Source: Caryophanales bacterium UBA3260 (GTDB lineage Bacteria > Bacillota_I > Bacilli_A > RF39 > UBA660). From it: a stretch of DNA of 7,515 bases. Positions 6,062 to 7,515 of the stretch are shown piece by piece. Numbering within the stretch: position 1 is the first letter of the stretch; each line of letters opens with the position of its first letter. The notes under the pieces were generated by a model, which saw only the letters and a list, made by a program, of their open reading frames with translations, was not told the origin of the DNA and did no database searches. A program made the position numbers and the translations under genes. Location: positions 327 through 7,841 of the forward strand of contig DEUO01000151.1 in NCBI GenBank assembly GCA_002362595.1, given 5' to 3'.

Positions 6062-6062
6062 A

Positions 6063-6275
6063 TTATGCAGCTTTCGCTTCTATTTCTTGAATTTCTTCAG
6101 TTTTTTCAATACTAATAGCACCAACAGGACATGCTGCGCAAGCTTCTTCAGCTTTTTCTGTAACTTCTTGAGAAATAACAGTAGAAACTCCTTTATCACT
6201 CATTGTAAATGTATCAGCATCAACATAAGTACAAGCTCCACATCCTATACATGTATTTTCATCAACTTTTATCAT
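6063..6275 (-). CDS. fer: Single-cluster [4Fe-4S] ferredoxin
   Basis: Small soluble electron carrier of 70 residues. Cluster ligands are C9, C12 and C15 (CIGCGAC, 9-15) and C49 in ACPVGAI (48-54). The region where a second cluster motif would sit in 2[4Fe-4S] ferredoxins is lost, so this is the mono-cluster type found in Bacillus and Desulfovibrio. C46 is a fifth cysteine, three residues before C49, and is probably not a ligand. The C-terminal EKTEEIQEIEAKAA is an acidic tail. Start: ATG at 6275 with AGGAGG at 6288-6283, seven bases upstream. The gene converges on rluB and diverges from the acidic membrane protein gene. In B. subtilis, fer also lies in this general chromosome region, near rluB and the res genes. 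Redox partners cannot be inferred here. Confidence 0.95.
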   Translation of the reverse strand: MIKVDENTCIGCGACTYVDADTFTMSDKGVSTVISQEVTEKAEEACAACPVGAISIEKTEEIQEIEAKAA

Positions 6276-6308
6276 TTTTATTCCTCCTCTTTAAATAATA
6301 ACAACTAT

Positions 6309-6337
6309 AGTGTAAAAATGCAAATAAAATATTTCAA
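6309..6337 (-). promoter_or_regulatory. Probable sigma-A-type promoter of the ferredoxin gene
   Basis: On the minus strand, TTGAAA (6337-6332; five of six matches to -35) and TACACT (6314-6309; four of six matches to -10) are 17 nt apart. Transcription would start near 6302, leaving a 27-nt leader that carries the AGGAGG site. This is the best two-box promoter in the window. Confidence 0.55.
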
Positions 6338-6341
6338 AATA

Positions 6342-6364
6342 ATAATGATTTATGATATCATTAT
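6342..6364. repeat. Inverted repeats in the divergent fer / acidic-protein region
   Basis: ATAATGAT (6342-6349) and ATCATTAT (6357-6364) are exact inverted copies with a 7-nt spacer. A second perfect 10-bp palindrome, ATGATATCAT (6352-6361), overlaps the right arm. The element lies just upstream of the ferredoxin -35 box and about 20 nt before the start of the opposite gene, so it could be an operator. No matching regulator is known, and AT-rich palindromes can arise by chance. Confidence 0.35.
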
Positions 6365-6385
6365 ATATGATAGGAAGTGTCAATT

Positions 6386-7510
6386 ATGCAATCTAGAATG
6401 GAGAAATATTTTGAAGATAATATCGATAGCGAAATTACTCAAAAAAGATCAAGAACTAAGAAAAATCAAGAACTATACAAAGAAGTTAGTAAACTAGAAC
6501 TTGAAGATTTTGATTTAAATAACAATGTTTCTATCCTTGGTGATAATTCTAATAACATAAATATTGATGATATAAAAGATATATTAGATAAAAAATATCA
6601 CGAAACTCCAAAGAAAAAAAGTTTTGGTGATAGTGAAGAAACTAGTGCACAATTAAAATTAGATGAAACAAGAGAATATGATATTAATTCTATTCTAGAA
6701 AAAGCAAAAGAACAAAAAGAAGTAAATTATGAAGAAGAACGTTTAAAGAAAATTCGTAATACTCAATATGATATATTAAAAAGTTTAGATATCATGAATG
6801 AAGAGGAAGAAATAGAAGAAAAAAATACAATCGTAAATAAACCAAATAAGGAATCAAAAGAAGAATCAGAAAGAAAATTAAAGGAATTAATTGATACTAT
6901 AACAGCTAAAGAACTTATTAGAAAAGAAGAGGAAGAAAATAGCGACGAATTAGATCCACTTGATATCTTAAGTGATTTAAAAGGTGATGATGAAAATACT
7001 CGTGTAATGGGAATGCTTGAAGAACAATTAAGAGAAGCAGAAGAAGAAAATAAAAAAGCCTTAGAAGAAAGCGGTAAACTCAAAAAGATGGAAGACACTT
7101 TAGGCATAGAAAACCCAGATGATGATTGTGAAGAAACTGATAGTCAAGAAGACGAAAAAGAACAAGAAGAAGATGAATCCTATAATAACACTAAAAAATC
7201 TCATGAATTAACAGAAGAAGAACTAATTAAGAAAACAATAGCTCTTGAAAAATTTGATAAAGAAATAGAAGAAGAAATGCAACGTAGAGAAGAAGAACAT
7301 AAAAATAGACACCATCATAAAGAAGCAAATCTAGAAAATACAAATACATTTACCAATACTATGTCATTTACTCAAAGTGATTTCGACGATTTTATCGATT
7401 TAAAAGAAGACATGCAAATAACAAAAATAATTATTAAAATATTAATAGTAATAATTATAATTGTATTTATTATAGGAATGGTTATATTAGCTAATAATTT
7501 TTACTATTAA
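6386..7510 (+). CDS. Acidic, low-complexity tail-anchored membrane protein, function unknown
   Basis: The 374-residue product is very rich in Glu, Asp, Lys and Asn and has no enzyme motif I recognise. Better-structured islands are KKNQELYKEVSKLELEDF (25-42), DIKDILDKKYHE (62-73), a segment at about 96-136 containing YDINSILEKAKEQ and RNTQYDILKSLDI, LDPLDILSDL (189-198), and a helix at about 273-304. Between them lie acidic stretches with coiled-coil potential (137-185, 210-265). HKNRHHH (305-311) is a small His/Arg patch. FTQSDFDDFIDL (328-339) precedes one hydrophobic helix at about 346-369, leaving only a few residues beyond. This is a tail-anchor layout with a large cytoplasmic part. Start: ATG 6386 with AGGAAG six to fourteen bases upstream; GTG 6377 lies inside that site. 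It could be a scaffold or adaptor, for example in cell division or envelope assembly, but that is only inference from architecture. Confidence 0.88.
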   Translation: MQSRMEKYFEDNIDSEITQKRSRTKKNQELYKEVSKLELEDFDLNNNVSILGDNSNNINIDDIKDILDKKYHETPKKKSFGDSEETSAQLKLDETREYDINSILEKAKEQKEVNYEEERLKKIRNTQYDILKSLDIMNEEEEIEEKNTIVNKPNKESKEESERKLKELIDTITAKELIRKEEEENSDELDPLDILSDLKGDDENTRVMGMLEEQLREAEEENKKALEESGKLKKMEDTLGIENPDDDCEETDSQEDEKEQEEDESYNNTKKSHELTEEELIKKTIALEKFDKEIEEEMQRREEEHKNRHHHKEANLENTNTFTNTMSFTQSDFDDFIDLKEDMQITKIIIKILIVIIIIVFIIGMVILANNFYY

Positions 7511-7515
7511 TATTT

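Noticed and set aside
6051..6497. Plus-strand open frame across the ferredoxin gene and into the acidic-protein gene
   Set aside because: Its first half is antisense ferredoxin. A sub-frame from an ATG near 6318 has no ribosome binding site and runs out of frame into the better-supported gene at 6386.
6763..7107. Minus-strand Ser/Phe-rich open frame
   Set aside because: Arises because GAA/GAT-rich coding reads as TTC/ATC/TCT-type codons on the other strand; no start signal.

Overview
The window is a very AT-rich bacterial segment with tightly packed genes and strong Gram-positive signals. These are AAGGAGG/GGTGAT-type ribosome binding sites, a lipobox lipoprotein, a GH25 lysozyme, and a dacB-spmA-spmB-rluB gene order that matches the Bacillus subtilis chromosome. 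The conserved genes contain no in-frame TGA, and spmB appears to end at TGA, so the standard bacterial code (table 11) fits better than the Mycoplasma code. The best guess is an uncultured low-GC Firmicute of the Bacilli/Erysipelotrichia/'RF39' kind or an AT-rich Clostridium-like lineage. Rank below phylum cannot be fixed from this sequence.

Layout. Left edge, minus strand: trpS (tryptophanyl-tRNA synthetase), ending in a perfect palindrome at positions 1-24. Divergent from it, plus strand: a small lipoprotein (1101-1649), a hairpin overlapping its stop codon, then a membrane-anchored GH25 muramidase (1689-2525) that lacks a Shine-Dalgarno sequence and closes with a clear terminator. Next comes an apparent operon: a D,D-carboxypeptidase (2577-3626), spmA (3637-4212), spmB (4202-4684, overlapping spmA by 11 nt) and a double-zinc-ribbon membrane protein (4711-5217) that ends at a hairpin/T-tract. 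rluB (5266-6021) follows with a TATAAT box just upstream. A small [4Fe-4S] ferredoxin (6063-6275, minus strand) converges on rluB, with one shared hairpin between them. A divergent intergenic region of 110 nt then leads to a long, highly acidic, low-complexity protein with a C-terminal membrane anchor (6386-7510) that I do not recognise.

How the genes fit together. Positions 1101-4684 form an envelope/peptidoglycan block: lipoprotein, muramidase, carboxypeptidase, and the SpmA/SpmB membrane pair that in B. subtilis is needed for normal spore-core dehydration. rluB and trpS serve translation, and the ferredoxin is a general electron carrier. No stretch longer than 300 bases lacks a gene. There is no sign of a mobile element, CRISPR array, rRNA or tRNA.

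I do not see a convincing new multi-gene system. The items most worth a second look are a cysteine set in TrpRS that closely resembles the Thermotoga [4Fe-4S] site, the probable leaderless muramidase mRNA, and the two unassigned membrane proteins (double zinc ribbon; acidic tail-anchored).
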